A stretch of DNA of 64,000 nt, taken from positions 1-64,000 of the forward strand of contig NZ_JAAHBP010000022.1 of the NCBI RefSeq assembly GCF_023184515.1, written 5' to 3'. The notes beneath the pieces are model-generated. The model had not been told where the DNA came from. It saw only the letters and a program-made list of their open reading frames with translations, and did no database searches. Source of the DNA: Streptomyces sp. D2-8. GTDB taxonomy: Bacteria > Actinomycetota > Actinomycetes > Streptomycetales > Streptomycetaceae. The translations under genes and the position numbers were made by a program. Every line of letters begins with the position of its first letter. The stretch's first letter is position 1. Shown in pieces: positions 31,621-39,896 of this stretch.

Positions 31621-32470
31621 CGACGCCGAGGGTCTGGAGGGTCCTGGTCACCGCCCGTGTCATCGCCTCCCGGGCGAGGGTCAGGTAGCCGCGCGGGTCG
31701 ACCGCCTCGGGCCGGTCGGTGAGGAAGTCCCGGATCGCCCCGGTCAGCGCGATGTTCAGGGCCGTGCCGATGTTGACCTTGGTGATGCCGCCCGCGACGG
31801 CCGCCGTGAGTTCGTCGTCCGGGACGCCGGAGGAGCCGTGCAGGACGAGCGGGACGTCCAGTGCGGCCGACAGGCGGGTGAGCAGGGCGTGGTCGAGGGC
31901 CGCCGTGCGGGTGGTCATGGCGTGGGAGCTGCCGATGGCGACGGCCAGGGCGTCCACGCCCGAATCGGCGACGAAGGCCCGTGCCTCGTCGGGGTCGGTG
32001 CGGGCGCCGGGGGCGTGCGCGTCCAGAGGCGGTCTGCCGTTCTTGCCGCCGATCTGGCCCAACTCGGCTTCGATCCACAGCCCTTGGGCGTGTGCCCAGT
32101 CGACCGCCGCCCGGGTCGCGGCGAGGTTCTGCGCGTAGGGCAGCCGGGCCGCGTCGTACATCACGGAGCTGAAGCCGGCGTCCGCGGCCTGGCGCAGCAG
32201 GGCGTCGCTCTGCACATGGTCTAGGTGCAACGCGACCGGCACGGCGGCCCGTTCGGCCACGGCGACGGCCGCGCGGGCGAGCGGGAGGAGCCGGCCGCCG
32301 CGGAACCTGACGGCGTTCTCGCTGACCTGGAGGACCACGGGGGCGCACACCGACTCGGCGCCCGCGACGACGGCCTCCACGTGCTCCAGGGTGATGACGT
32401 TGAAGGAGGCGACGGCCGAGCGGGTGGCTGCGGCGGAGGTGACGAGTTCGCCGGTGGTGGTGAGGGGCAC
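31610..32470 (-). CDS. Class II fructose/tagatose-bisphosphate aldolase family
   Basis: This 286-residue zinc aldolase has catalytic Asp84 and zinc ligand His85 (LHLDHVQ), a second metal region with EAELGQIGGKNG (Glu136), the late GSSHAM segment and the phosphate/substrate loop LHGSSGVPDDEL with KVNIGTALN. This resembles the KbaY/GatY/AgaY group acting in N-acetylgalactosamine or galactitol catabolism. It follows the SIS-domain gene with a 15-base gap, so the two form an amino-sugar-type pair controlled by a divergent DeoR protein. Confidence 0.87.
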   Translation of the reverse strand: MPLTTTGELVTSAAATRSAVASFNVITLEHVEAVVAGAESVCAPVVLQVSENAVRFRGGRLLPLARAAVAVAERAAVPVALHLDHVQSDALLRQAADAGFSSVMYDAARLPYAQNLAATRAAVDWAHAQGLWIEAELGQIGGKNGRPPLDAHAPGARTDPDEARAFVADSGVDALAVAIGSSHAMTTRTAALDHALLTRLSAALDVPLVLHGSSGVPDDELTAAVAGGITKVNIGTALNIALTGAIRDFLTDRPEAVDPRGYLTLAREAMTRAVTRTLQTLGVATA

Positions 32471-32485
32471 GGTGTCTCCAGAGCG

Positions 32486-33376
32486 TCAGTGGTGGTCTGC
32501 GGGGAGGATCACCGAGCGCGTCAGGTGGCGCGGGCTGTCGGGGTCCAGCCCGCGGGACGCGGCGACGGCGACGGCGAGCCGTTGGGCGCGGACGAGTTCG
32601 GCGAGCGGGTCCAGGGCTCCGGCGATCCACAACGCGCCCGTGTCGCGCACCTGTTCGGCGAGTCCGTCCGGCGCGTCGCCCAGCATCCAGGTCGCCGTGC
32701 CCCGGGTGCTGACGCTGATCGGGCCGTGCCGGTACTCCATCGCCGGGTAGGCCTCCGCCCAGGCCAGCGCGGCCTCGCGCATCTTCAGCCCGGCCTCGTT
32801 GGCCAGGCCGACGGTCCAGCCGCGCCCGAGGAAGGTGAACTGGCCGCATTCCACCAGCCCTTCGGTCAGCGGCTCCGTCAGGGCGGTGTGCGCGTCGGTG
32901 ACGGCGGTGTCGGGGTGAAGGCCGAGGTGGGCGCGGAGCAGGGTGAGGGCCGTGGTCGCGAACCGGGTCTGGACGACGGAGCGTTCGTCCGCGAAGTCCA
33001 GGACGGCGAGGTCGTCGGCGGCCGTCATCACGGGCGTGTCCGGGTCGGCCGTGATCGCGGTGGTGCGGGTTTCGCCCTTCAACCGGTGCAGCAGGTGCAG
33101 CACTTCGGTCGTGGTGCCGGAGCGGGTGAGGGCGACGACCCGGTCGTACCCACGGCCGTAGGGGAACTCCGAGGCGGCGAAGGCGTCGGTCTCGCCCCGG
33201 CCCGCGCCCTCGCGCAGGGCCGCGGCGGCCTGTGCCATGAAGTACGAGGTGCCGCAGCCGACGATCGCGACCCGCTCCCCCGGCGCCGGCAGCACCTTCA
33301 CCAACTGGGGCGCCTGCGATGCGGCGCGTGCCCAGCACTCGGGCTGGCTGGTCAGCTCGTCCTCGACATGCGTCAT
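32486..33376 (-). CDS. SIS-domain sugar isomerase/deaminase (AgaS/GlmS-C-like)
   Basis: This 296-residue protein has tandem SIS domains: VAIVGCGTSYFMAQAAA (residues 40-57, phosphosugar loop), VALTRSGTTTEVLHL, and in the second half FTFLGRGWTVGLANEAGLKMREA and EYRHGPISV. These are hallmarks of AgaS and the isomerase half of GlmS, which act on galactosamine or glucosamine phosphates. The start is ATG 33376, with GGAGAG upstream. It is the first gene of a two-gene unit read from the promoter at 33408-33435. The specific sugar is not fixed. Confidence 0.87.
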   Translation of the reverse strand: MTHVEDELTSQPECWARAASQAPQLVKVLPAPGERVAIVGCGTSYFMAQAAAALREGAGRGETDAFAASEFPYGRGYDRVVALTRSGTTTEVLHLLHRLKGETRTTAITADPDTPVMTAADDLAVLDFADERSVVQTRFATTALTLLRAHLGLHPDTAVTDAHTALTEPLTEGLVECGQFTFLGRGWTVGLANEAGLKMREAALAWAEAYPAMEYRHGPISVSTRGTATWMLGDAPDGLAEQVRDTGALWIAGALDPLAELVRAQRLAVAVAASRGLDPDSPRHLTRSVILPADHH

Positions 33377-33407
33377 ACCGCACTCTCCGATCTGATTGTT
33401 CCTGCAA

Positions 33408-33435
33408 GATATAGCCAGCTTTCGAGCAACATCAA
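33408..33435 (-). promoter_or_regulatory. Promoter of the SIS/aldolase unit
   Basis: On the minus strand, TTGATG (33430-33435) and TATATC (33408-33413) form a -35/-10 pair with a 16-base spacer, in the only AT-rich stretch of this divergent gap. The spacer contains GCTCGAAAG, which could belong to the DeoR operator. Confidence 0.55.
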
Positions 33436-33492
33436 GCATTCAGCCGGATCGGGTGCGCTAGGGTCGCCGGAGATCGAGACGTGGAGGTGCGG

Positions 33493-34272
33493 ATGTCGCG
33501 CGACGCCCGCTGGAAGGCGCTGCTGGAACTGCTCGTGGAGCGCGGCCGGCTGGACGTCGAGGACGCGGCGGCGGAGCTCGGGGTGTCGGCGGCGACGATC
33601 CGCCGTGACTTCGACGGGCTCGCCGAGCAGCAGATGCTGGTGCGCACGCGGGGCGGTGCGGTCGTGCACGGCGTGTCGTACGAGCTGCCGCTGCGCTACA
33701 AGACGGCCCGCCATGCCTCCGAGAAGCAGCGCATCGCCAAGGCGGTGGCGGATCTGGTGGCGCCGGGTGAGGCGGTCGGGCTGACCGGCGGGACCACCAC
33801 GACCGAGGTGGCGCGGGCCCTGGCCGTGCGCGGGGATCTGACGTCCGGGTCGCCCGCGCTGACCGTGGTGACGAACGCGCTGAACATCGCCAACGAGCTG
33901 GCCGTTCGGCCCCAGTTCAAGATCGTGCTGACCGGTGGGGTGGCGCGGGCCCAGTCCTACGAGCTGGTCGGGCCGCTCGCGGACGGGGTGCTCGGGCAGA
34001 TCACCGTCGACGTGGCGGTCCTCGGTGTCGTGGCCTTCGACGTGACGCACGGTGCGGCGGCGCACGACGAGGCCGAGGCGGCGATCAACCGGCTGCTGTG
34101 CGAGCGGGCGGAGCGAGTGGTGGTGGCCGCCGACTCCAGCAAGCTCGGGCAACGGGCCTTCGCCCGGATCTGCGCGGCCGAGGCGGTGGACACGCTGGTC
34201 ACGGACACGGCGGCCGACGCGGAGACCGTACGGCGCTTCGAGGAGGCCGGGCTGCGGGTCGTCACGGTCTGA
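33493..34272 (+). CDS. DeoR family regulator (AgaR/GatR-like)
   Basis: This 259-residue protein has a DeoR HTH at residues 5-60 (ELLVERGRLDVEDAAAEL and VSAATIRRDFDGLAEQQ). The sensor domain has LTGGTTTTEVARALA, VVTNALNIANEL, LTGGVARAQSYELVGPLA and the DSSKLGQ effector loop. ATG 33493 follows GGAGGTG; an in-frame GTG at 33481 overlaps that site and is less likely. It is divergent from the SIS-domain and aldolase genes and most likely represses them. Confidence 0.9.
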   Translation: MSRDARWKALLELLVERGRLDVEDAAAELGVSAATIRRDFDGLAEQQMLVRTRGGAVVHGVSYELPLRYKTARHASEKQRIAKAVADLVAPGEAVGLTGGTTTTEVARALAVRGDLTSGSPALTVVTNALNIANELAVRPQFKIVLTGGVARAQSYELVGPLADGVLGQITVDVAVLGVVAFDVTHGAAAHDEAEAAINRLLCERAERVVVAADSSKLGQRAFARICAAEAVDTLVTDTAADAETVRRFEEAGLRVVTV

Positions 34273-34419
34273 CGGCGATTCCATGGCGGCGACCGTCCGG
34301 CGGCGGTCGTGCGGCAGCGACGGTCTCACAGCGGCCGTCGACAGCAGTCGTCCGACAGCGGCCGCCCGTCGGCGGTTCTAGGCTGGGGGCTGAGGCGCCT
34401 ACCGGGCAGGGAGGCCGTC

Positions 34420-36255
34420 ATGGGCGAAGCCGCACAGGACCGGGGCGTGCCGGGCGGCCGGCGTTATGTGCCGATCGCCGAGCACGGGCTGATCGGCGAT
34501 CTGCGCAGTGTGGCCCTGGTGGGGACCGACGGGACGATCGACTGGTACTGCTGCCCGGCCTTCGACGCGCCGAGCGTGTTCGCCTCGATCCTGGACGCGG
34601 AGCGCGGCGGCTGTTTCGAACTGGCGGCGACGGTGCCGGCCCGGACGAAGCAGTTCTACTTCCCCGACACCAACGTCCTGATCACCCGGTTCTTCACCGA
34701 GGACGGGGTCGGGGAGGTGCAGGACTTCATGCCGGTCGGCGGCGGGCCGGCCGAGGCCGAGCGGCACCGGCTGATCCGGCGGGTGGTGTGCGTGCGCGGC
34801 TCGATCCCGTTCCGTACGCGGGTGGCGCCCCGGTTCGACTACGGCTCCCTGCCGCACACCGTCCGGCTCACCGGCGACACCGCGCTGTTCGAGACCGAAG
34901 GGCTGGCCCTCGCGCTGACGGCGACCGTGCCGATGGAGGCCGACGGGCCGGACGCGCGTGGCGACTTCAAGCTCTCCGAGGGCGAGACCGCGGTGTTCGC
35001 ACTGGACAAGGTCGGCGGCGATGTGACGCCGCGCCGGTGTGCGCACGCGGACGCGGAGGAGCAGTTCGCGGCGACCGTGGCGTACTGGCGGCGCTGGCTG
35101 TCGGCGTCCCGGTACAAGGGCCGCTGGCGGGAGATGGTGCACCGCTCGGCCCTGACGCTGAAGCTGCTCACGTACGCGCCGACCGGGGCGATCGTGGCCG
35201 CGCCCACGACGAGTCTGCCCGAGGAGCTCGGCGGCGAGCGCAACTGGGACTACCGGTACGTGTGGGTACGCGACGCGGCCTTCTGCGTCTACGCCCTGCT
35301 GCGGCTGGGCTTCACCGGCGAGGCCGAGGCGTTCATGAAGTTCGTGACCCGGCACATCAGCCCGGGCGACGGCAAGACCTCCGGCCCCCTGCAGATCATG
35401 TACGGCATCGACGGGCGCACCGAGCTGCCCGAGCGGGAGCTGGACCACCTGGAGGGCCACCACGGCTCCGCGCCGGTCCGGGTCGGCAACGCGGCGGCGG
35501 ATCAGCTCCAGCTCGACATCTACGGCGCGCTGATCGACTCCATCTACCTCTACGACAAGTGGGCCCAGCCCATCTCCAGCGGCCAGTGGGACGACGTGTG
35601 CGCGCTGGTCGACTGGGTGTGCACGCACTGGGACCAGCCCGACGAGGGGATCTGGGAGACGCGGGGCGGGCGCAAGAACTTCCTGTACTCGCGGCTGATG
35701 TGCTGGGTGGCGATCGAGCGGGCCATCCGGATGGCCAACCGGCGCGGCCTGCCCGCCGACCTGCCGCGCTGGCGGGAGTGCCGCGACACGATCTACCGGC
35801 GGATCATGAGCCGGGGCTGGTCAAAGGAGCGCCGGGCCTTCGTCCAGCACGAGGACGGTGACGTGCTGGACGCGGCGGTGCTGATGATGCCGCTGACGAA
35901 GTTCATCGCCCCCACCGATCCGAAGTGGCTGTCGACACTGGACGCGCTCACCGAGGAGCTGGTGTCCGACTCGCTGGTCTACCGCTACGACCCCCGGTCG
36001 AGCCCCGACGGGCTGCGCGGCGACGAGGGCACGTTCTCCATCTGCTCGTTCTGGTACGTCGAGGCGATGGTGCACGCCGGCCGGATCGACGAGGCGCGCC
36101 TCGCCTTCGAGAAGATGCTGACGTACGCCAACCATCTCGGCCTGTACGCCGAGGAGATCAGCCACACCGGGGAGCAGCAGGGGAACTTCCCGCAGGCGTT
36201 CACCCACTTCGCGCTGATCAGCGCGGCCTTCAACCTGGACCGGGCGCTCGGCTGA
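34420..36255 (+). CDS. Glycoside hydrolase family 15 protein
   Basis: This 611-residue cytoplasmic glucosidase has an N-terminal beta domain (about residues 10-240, with LIGDLRSVALVGTDGTIDWYC) and a C-terminal (alpha/alpha)6 barrel. Two acidic clusters match the GH15 catalytic pair: DEGIWE (408-413) and EEISHTGEQQGN (578-589). RDAAFCVYALLRLGFTGEA is also a family signature. Actinobacterial relatives include trehalases and glucoamylase-like enzymes; which of these applies is open. There is no signal peptide. ATG 34420 is preceded by GGGAGG. Confidence 0.87.
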   Translation: MGEAAQDRGVPGGRRYVPIAEHGLIGDLRSVALVGTDGTIDWYCCPAFDAPSVFASILDAERGGCFELAATVPARTKQFYFPDTNVLITRFFTEDGVGEVQDFMPVGGGPAEAERHRLIRRVVCVRGSIPFRTRVAPRFDYGSLPHTVRLTGDTALFETEGLALALTATVPMEADGPDARGDFKLSEGETAVFALDKVGGDVTPRRCAHADAEEQFAATVAYWRRWLSASRYKGRWREMVHRSALTLKLLTYAPTGAIVAAPTTSLPEELGGERNWDYRYVWVRDAAFCVYALLRLGFTGEAEAFMKFVTRHISPGDGKTSGPLQIMYGIDGRTELPERELDHLEGHHGSAPVRVGNAAADQLQLDIYGALIDSIYLYDKWAQPISSGQWDDVCALVDWVCTHWDQPDEGIWETRGGRKNFLYSRLMCWVAIERAIRMANRRGLPADLPRWRECRDTIYRRIMSRGWSKERRAFVQHEDGDVLDAAVLMMPLTKFIAPTDPKWLSTLDALTEELVSDSLVYRYDPRSSPDGLRGDEGTFSICSFWYVEAMVHAGRIDEARLAFEKMLTYANHLGLYAEEISHTGEQQGNFPQAFTHFALISAAFNLDRALG

Positions 36256-36258
36256 CGC

Positions 36259-37218
36259 TCAGTGCCCGTGGCCGTCCTCCGCATGCCCCTCGGGGGTACC
36301 GGCATCGGCCGCCGCTCCCCCGGCGCGGACGGTGAACGCCGCCGTGTGGACCTTTCCGTCGTGCTTGAAGTCGAGGAACAGACGGTAGGAGCCGGAGCTG
36401 GGTGCCGTGGCGGTGAAGGAGATGTCCGGGCCGGGCCTGGTCGTGCCGTCGCCGGGTTCGCCGTTCGGGTGGACATGCAGGTAGGCGAGGTCGCCGGAGC
36501 GCAGGGCGACCAGGTGGCCGTACGCGCCGAGGTAGGGCTGGAGGTCGGTGACGGGCTTGCCGTCGCGGGAGACCTTCAGCTTCAGTTCGCCCGCCTTGCC
36601 CGGGCGCAGGGCTCCGGCCAGCTTCACCTCGTAGCCGCTGACCCGGGTCGTGGTGTTCGCGGGTGGCAGTTGCCGGGCCTCGTACGGGCCGGAGGCGGCG
36701 AGGTCCGCGCCGAGGGTGAGGTTCCCGGCGTCCTTCCCGGCCGGGGTGAAGTCGGCGAAGACGCGGTAGCCGCCCGCGCGGGGCAGGTCCACGGGGGTGC
36801 TCCAGGTGCCGTCGGCGGCGCGGGTGGGGTGCAGATGACGGTAGGTGACCAGGTCCCGTGAGGCCACGATGAGGTGGAGTTCCTTGTCGTGCTCGCGCTG
36901 GTAGGCGGTGACCGCGCGGCCACCGGCGTCCCGGACGGTGAAGCGCAGGTCGGCCTGCTTGCCCGCGGTGACGCGCGGGGTGTCGAGGTCGAGCGTGTAG
37001 CCGCCCTCGGAGATCTGCAGTCCGCCGGCCGGGGGTGTGTCGTGTCCGGCGTGGCCGCCGCCCTCCTTCGGCTCCGGTGTGGGCCGGGTGTGTTCGTCCT
37101 CGTGCTTCGGGGGACTGTCGGCGACGACGGGGTCGATGCCCTGTCCGACGCCGTAGGCCGCGCCGAAGGTCGCTGCCAGGGCGGCGGCGAAGGTGGTGAT
37201 CCTCAGTCCGGTGTTCAT
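36259..37218 (-). CDS. Exported histidine-rich protein, predicted copper-binding
   Basis: This 319-residue protein has an N-terminal hydrophobic segment (residues 5-25) for export or anchoring. A His/Glu-rich stretch near residues 38-62 (KHEDEHTRP, GGGHAGHD) follows, then two beta-rich modules that each contain an H-x-H motif (RHLHP and LHVHP). The tail is GHAEDGHGH. The motifs suit divalent or monovalent metal binding outside the membrane. It shares its control region with copZ-copA, which contains CsoR-type palindromes, so a periplasm-side copper role is a fair inference. ATG 37218 follows AAGGAG. Confidence 0.72.
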   Translation of the reverse strand: MNTGLRITTFAAALAATFGAAYGVGQGIDPVVADSPPKHEDEHTRPTPEPKEGGGHAGHDTPPAGGLQISEGGYTLDLDTPRVTAGKQADLRFTVRDAGGRAVTAYQREHDKELHLIVASRDLVTYRHLHPTRAADGTWSTPVDLPRAGGYRVFADFTPAGKDAGNLTLGADLAASGPYEARQLPPANTTTRVSGYEVKLAGALRPGKAGELKLKVSRDGKPVTDLQPYLGAYGHLVALRSGDLAYLHVHPNGEPGDGTTRPGPDISFTATAPSSGSYRLFLDFKHDGKVHTAAFTVRAGGAAADAGTPEGHAEDGHGH

Positions 37219-37278
37219 GGCCGTCGGCTCCTTCAGATACCGGGCCTCCCGCTCCACTGCGGGGCCTCCATGCAGTTC

Positions 37279-37306
37279 ACCATACCCCTGGGGGGTATCA
37301 AGTCAA
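37279..37306 (-). promoter_or_regulatory. Promoter of the histidine-rich protein gene
   Basis: On the minus strand, TTGACT (37301-37306) and TATGGT (37279-37284) are separated by 16 bases. The CsoR-like palindrome at 37282-37298 fills the spacer, so repressor binding would block polymerase. Confidence 0.65.
37282..37298. promoter_or_regulatory. CsoR-type operator (copper), site 1
   Basis: ATACCCCTGGGGGGTAT is a near-perfect palindrome of the TACCCC-GGGGTA class bound by the copper-sensing repressor CsoR. It lies in the spacer of the promoter for the His-rich protein. Confidence 0.8.
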
Positions 37307-37319
37307 GTCATTCTCGCGC

Positions 37320-37348
37320 TTGCATCGTATACCCCTTGGGGGTATATC
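37320..37348 (+). promoter_or_regulatory. copZ: Promoter of copZ-copA
   Basis: TTGCAT (37320-37325) and TATATC (37343-37348) have the ideal 17-base spacing. The second CsoR-type palindrome (37328-37346) occupies the spacer and overlaps the -10. The copZ ATG lies 71 bases downstream of the -10. Confidence 0.7.
37328..37346. promoter_or_regulatory. CsoR-type operator (copper), site 2
   Basis: TATACCCCTTGGGGGTATA is a 19-base palindrome with a single asymmetric central position, matching the established CsoR consensus. It overlaps the copZ -10. A third, degraded half-site (GATACCCCC) is seen at 37364-37372. Confidence 0.85.
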
Positions 37349-37418
37349 TGGAATCGGTGAGGGGATACCCCCACCCCCTATTCTCCGTATCTGCTGGATC
37401 ACCTAGAGGAGGCACCCG

Positions 37419-37631
37419 ATGCCCGCCACCACCTACGCCGTCTCCGGAATGTCCTGCGGCCACTGCAAGGCCACGCTGACCAAGGCCATCGGCGAGCTGG
37501 ACGGCGTCAGCGGTGTCGAGGTCGACCTCGACAGCGGACATGTCACCGTCACCAGTGCCGCCGAACCCGACGACACCGTGATCGCGGAGGTCGTCGACGA
37601 GGCCGGCTACGAGCTGACCGGGAGGGCCTGA
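37419..37631 (+). CDS. copZ: Copper chaperone (HMA domain)
   Basis: This 70-residue cytosolic HMA-fold protein has the Cu(I) motif GMSCGHC at residues 10-16. It passes copper to the transport ATPase encoded 3 bases downstream. GAGGAGG precedes ATG 37419. The gene is the first of a two-gene operon under a predicted CsoR operator, so induction by copper is expected. Length and motif match the family. Confidence 0.93.
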   Translation: MPATTYAVSGMSCGHCKATLTKAIGELDGVSGVEVDLDSGHVTVTSAAEPDDTVIAEVVDEAGYELTGRA

Positions 37632-37634
37632 GCC

Positions 37635-39884
37635 ATGAGCACCGGTACGACCACCGGCACCGGCGCCGAGGTGGAACTCGCCATCGGCGGCATGACCTGC
37701 GCCTCCTGCGCGGCGCGCGTCGAGAAGAAGCTCAACCGCATGGCCGGGGTCACCGCCACCGTCAACTACGCGACGGAGAAGGCCAAGGTCAGCTACTCCG
37801 GTGAGGTCTCCGTCGGCGACCTCATCGCCACCGTCGAGGCGACCGGGTACACCGCGCAGGAGCCCACTCCCCCTGCCGAGCAGACCGACGCCGGCGAGGA
37901 GACCGACGAACTGCGGCCGCTGCGCGAGCGGTTGATCGCGGCCGTGGTGCTCGCGGTTCCCGTCGCGGCCATGGCGATGATCCCGGCGCTGCAGTTCGAG
38001 TACTGGCAGTGGCTGTCGCTCACGCTGGCCGCGCCCGTCGTGACGTACGCGGCGTGGCCCTTCCACAAGGCGGCGTTCACCAACGCTCGGCACGGCGCGG
38101 CCACCATGGACACGCTGATCTCGGTGGGCATCTCGGCAGCGTTCCTGTGGTCGCTGTGGGCGCTGTTCTTCGGCACCGCGGGCACACCGGGCATGACGCA
38201 CCCCTTCGAGCTGACCATCGAGCGCACGGACGGCGCCGGGAACATCTACCTGGAGGCCGCCGCGGGCGTGACCGCCTTCATCCTGGCCGGGCGGTACTTC
38301 GAGGCCCGCGCCAAGCGCAAGGCGGGCGCGGCGCTGCGGGCGCTGCTGGAGCTGGGCGCGAAGGACGTCACGGTGCTGCGCGCCGACGGCAGCGAACAGA
38401 CCGTCCCGGTCGAGGAGTTGAAGGCCGGAGACCGCTTCCTGGTCCGGCCCGGCGAGAAGATCGCGACGGACGGGACCGTCGAAGAGGGTTCCTCCGCCGT
38501 GGACGCCTCGATGCTCACCGGTGAATCCGTACCGGTGGAGGTGGGCTCGGGCGACCCGGTCACCGGCGCCACGATCAACGTCGGCGGGCGGCTCGTCGTG
38601 CGTGCCACGCGGGTCGGTGCCGACACGCAGCTGGCCCGGATGGCCCGGCTGGTGGAGGACGCGCAGAACGGCAAGGCCGCCGCACAACGGCTCGCGGACC
38701 GGATCTCCGCCGTGTTCGTGCCGGTGGTGATCGCCCTCGCGCTGGGCACACTGGGCTTCTGGCTGGGCAACGGCGTCGGTCTGACGGCCGCCTTCACCGC
38801 GGCGGTCGCCGTGCTCGTCATCGCCTGCCCCTGCGCCCTGGGTCTGGCGACGCCGACCGCGCTGATGGTGGGCACCGGGCGGGGCGCCCAGCTCGGCATC
38901 CTCATCAAGGGCCCGGAGGTCCTGGAGTCCACACGCCGGGTCGACACCGTCGTCCTCGACAAGACCGGCACGGTCACGACCGGCCGTATGACGCTGCTGA
39001 CCGTGCACCCGGCCGAAGGCACGGACGAGGCCGAAGTGCTGCGGCTGGCCGGGGCGTTGGAGCATGCCTCCGAGCACCCGATCGCCCGGGCGGTCGCCGA
39101 CGGGGCGCTGGAGAAGCTGGGCGCGCTGCCGACGCCGGAGGACTTCGCCAACGTGCCCGGGCTCGGCGTCCAGGGCGTCGTCGAGGGCCACGCGGTGCTC
39201 GTCGGGCGGGAGCGGCTGCTGGCCGACTGGGCGATGGAGCTTCCCGAGGGCCTGGCCCGGGCCAGGGCTGCGGCCGAGGACGCCGGGCGCACGGCCATCG
39301 TGGTCGCGTGGGACGGCGAGGCGCGCGCGGTGCTGGAGGTGGCCGACGCGGTGAAGGACACGAGCGCGGAGGCGGTCGGCCGGCTGCGGGCGCTCGGCCT
39401 GACGCCGATCCTGCTGACCGGTGACAACGAGGCGGTGGCCCGGTCCGTCGCCCGCGAGGTGGGCATCGAGGAGGTCATCGCCGAGGTGCTCCCGCAGGAC
39501 AAGGTCGACGTCGTCAAGCGGCTGCAGGCCGAGGGCCGGTCGGTGGCGATGGTCGGCGACGGTGTCAACGACGCGGCGGCCCTCGCCCAGGCCGATCTGG
39601 GTCTGGCCATGGGCACCGGCACGGACGCCGCGATCGAGGCCGGCGACCTGACGCTCGTCCGCGGCGATCTGCGGGCCGCGGCGGACGCCATCCGGCTCGC
39701 CCGCCGCACGCTCGGCACCATCCGCTCGAACCTCTTCTGGGCCTTCGCCTACAACGTGGCGGCCCTCCCGCTGGCCGCGTCCGGCCTGCTCACCCCGATG
39801 ATCGCCGGGGCGGCCATGGCCTTCTCGTCGGTCTTCGTGGTCGGCAACTCGCTGCGGCTGCGCACCTTCCGGGCCGCCGGCTGA
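37635..39884 (+). CDS. copA: Copper-exporting P1B-type ATPase
   Basis: This 749-residue membrane ATPase has one N-terminal HMA domain (GGMTCASC, MTCASC at 20-25) and eight predicted transmembrane helices. The membrane copper motif CPC is at 398-400, the phosphorylated Asp442 lies in DKTGT, the nucleotide-site HP is in SEHPIARA and the hinge is GDGVNDAAAL (641-650). The last helices carry the P1B-1 signatures YNVAALPLAASG and MAFSSVFVVGNSLRL, so it exports Cu(I). The start is ATG 37635, directly after copZ. Confidence 0.95.
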   Translation: MSTGTTTGTGAEVELAIGGMTCASCAARVEKKLNRMAGVTATVNYATEKAKVSYSGEVSVGDLIATVEATGYTAQEPTPPAEQTDAGEETDELRPLRERLIAAVVLAVPVAAMAMIPALQFEYWQWLSLTLAAPVVTYAAWPFHKAAFTNARHGAATMDTLISVGISAAFLWSLWALFFGTAGTPGMTHPFELTIERTDGAGNIYLEAAAGVTAFILAGRYFEARAKRKAGAALRALLELGAKDVTVLRADGSEQTVPVEELKAGDRFLVRPGEKIATDGTVEEGSSAVDASMLTGESVPVEVGSGDPVTGATINVGGRLVVRATRVGADTQLARMARLVEDAQNGKAAAQRLADRISAVFVPVVIALALGTLGFWLGNGVGLTAAFTAAVAVLVIACPCALGLATPTALMVGTGRGAQLGILIKGPEVLESTRRVDTVVLDKTGTVTTGRMTLLTVHPAEGTDEAEVLRLAGALEHASEHPIARAVADGALEKLGALPTPEDFANVPGLGVQGVVEGHAVLVGRERLLADWAMELPEGLARARAAAEDAGRTAIVVAWDGEARAVLEVADAVKDTSAEAVGRLRALGLTPILLTGDNEAVARSVAREVGIEEVIAEVLPQDKVDVVKRLQAEGRSVAMVGDGVNDAAALAQADLGLAMGTGTDAAIEAGDLTLVRGDLRAAADAIRLARRTLGTIRSNLFWAFAYNVAALPLAASGLLTPMIAGAAMAFSSVFVVGNSLRLRTFRAAG

Positions 39885-39895
39885 GGCGCCGGCGG
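39874..39895. terminator. Bidirectional terminator hairpin after copA
   Basis: CCGCCGGC (39874-39881) pairs with GCCGGCGG (39888-39895) around a 6-base loop that contains the copA stop codon. It lies between the convergent copA and methyltransferase genes. Confidence 0.6.
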
Positions 39896-39896
39896 G

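Noticed and set aside
34273..34419. Repeated GGCGACCGTC / GACAGCGGCCG words before the GH15 gene
   Set aside because: The words are short and irregular, consistent with GC-rich low complexity; no consistent unit or symmetry could be defined.
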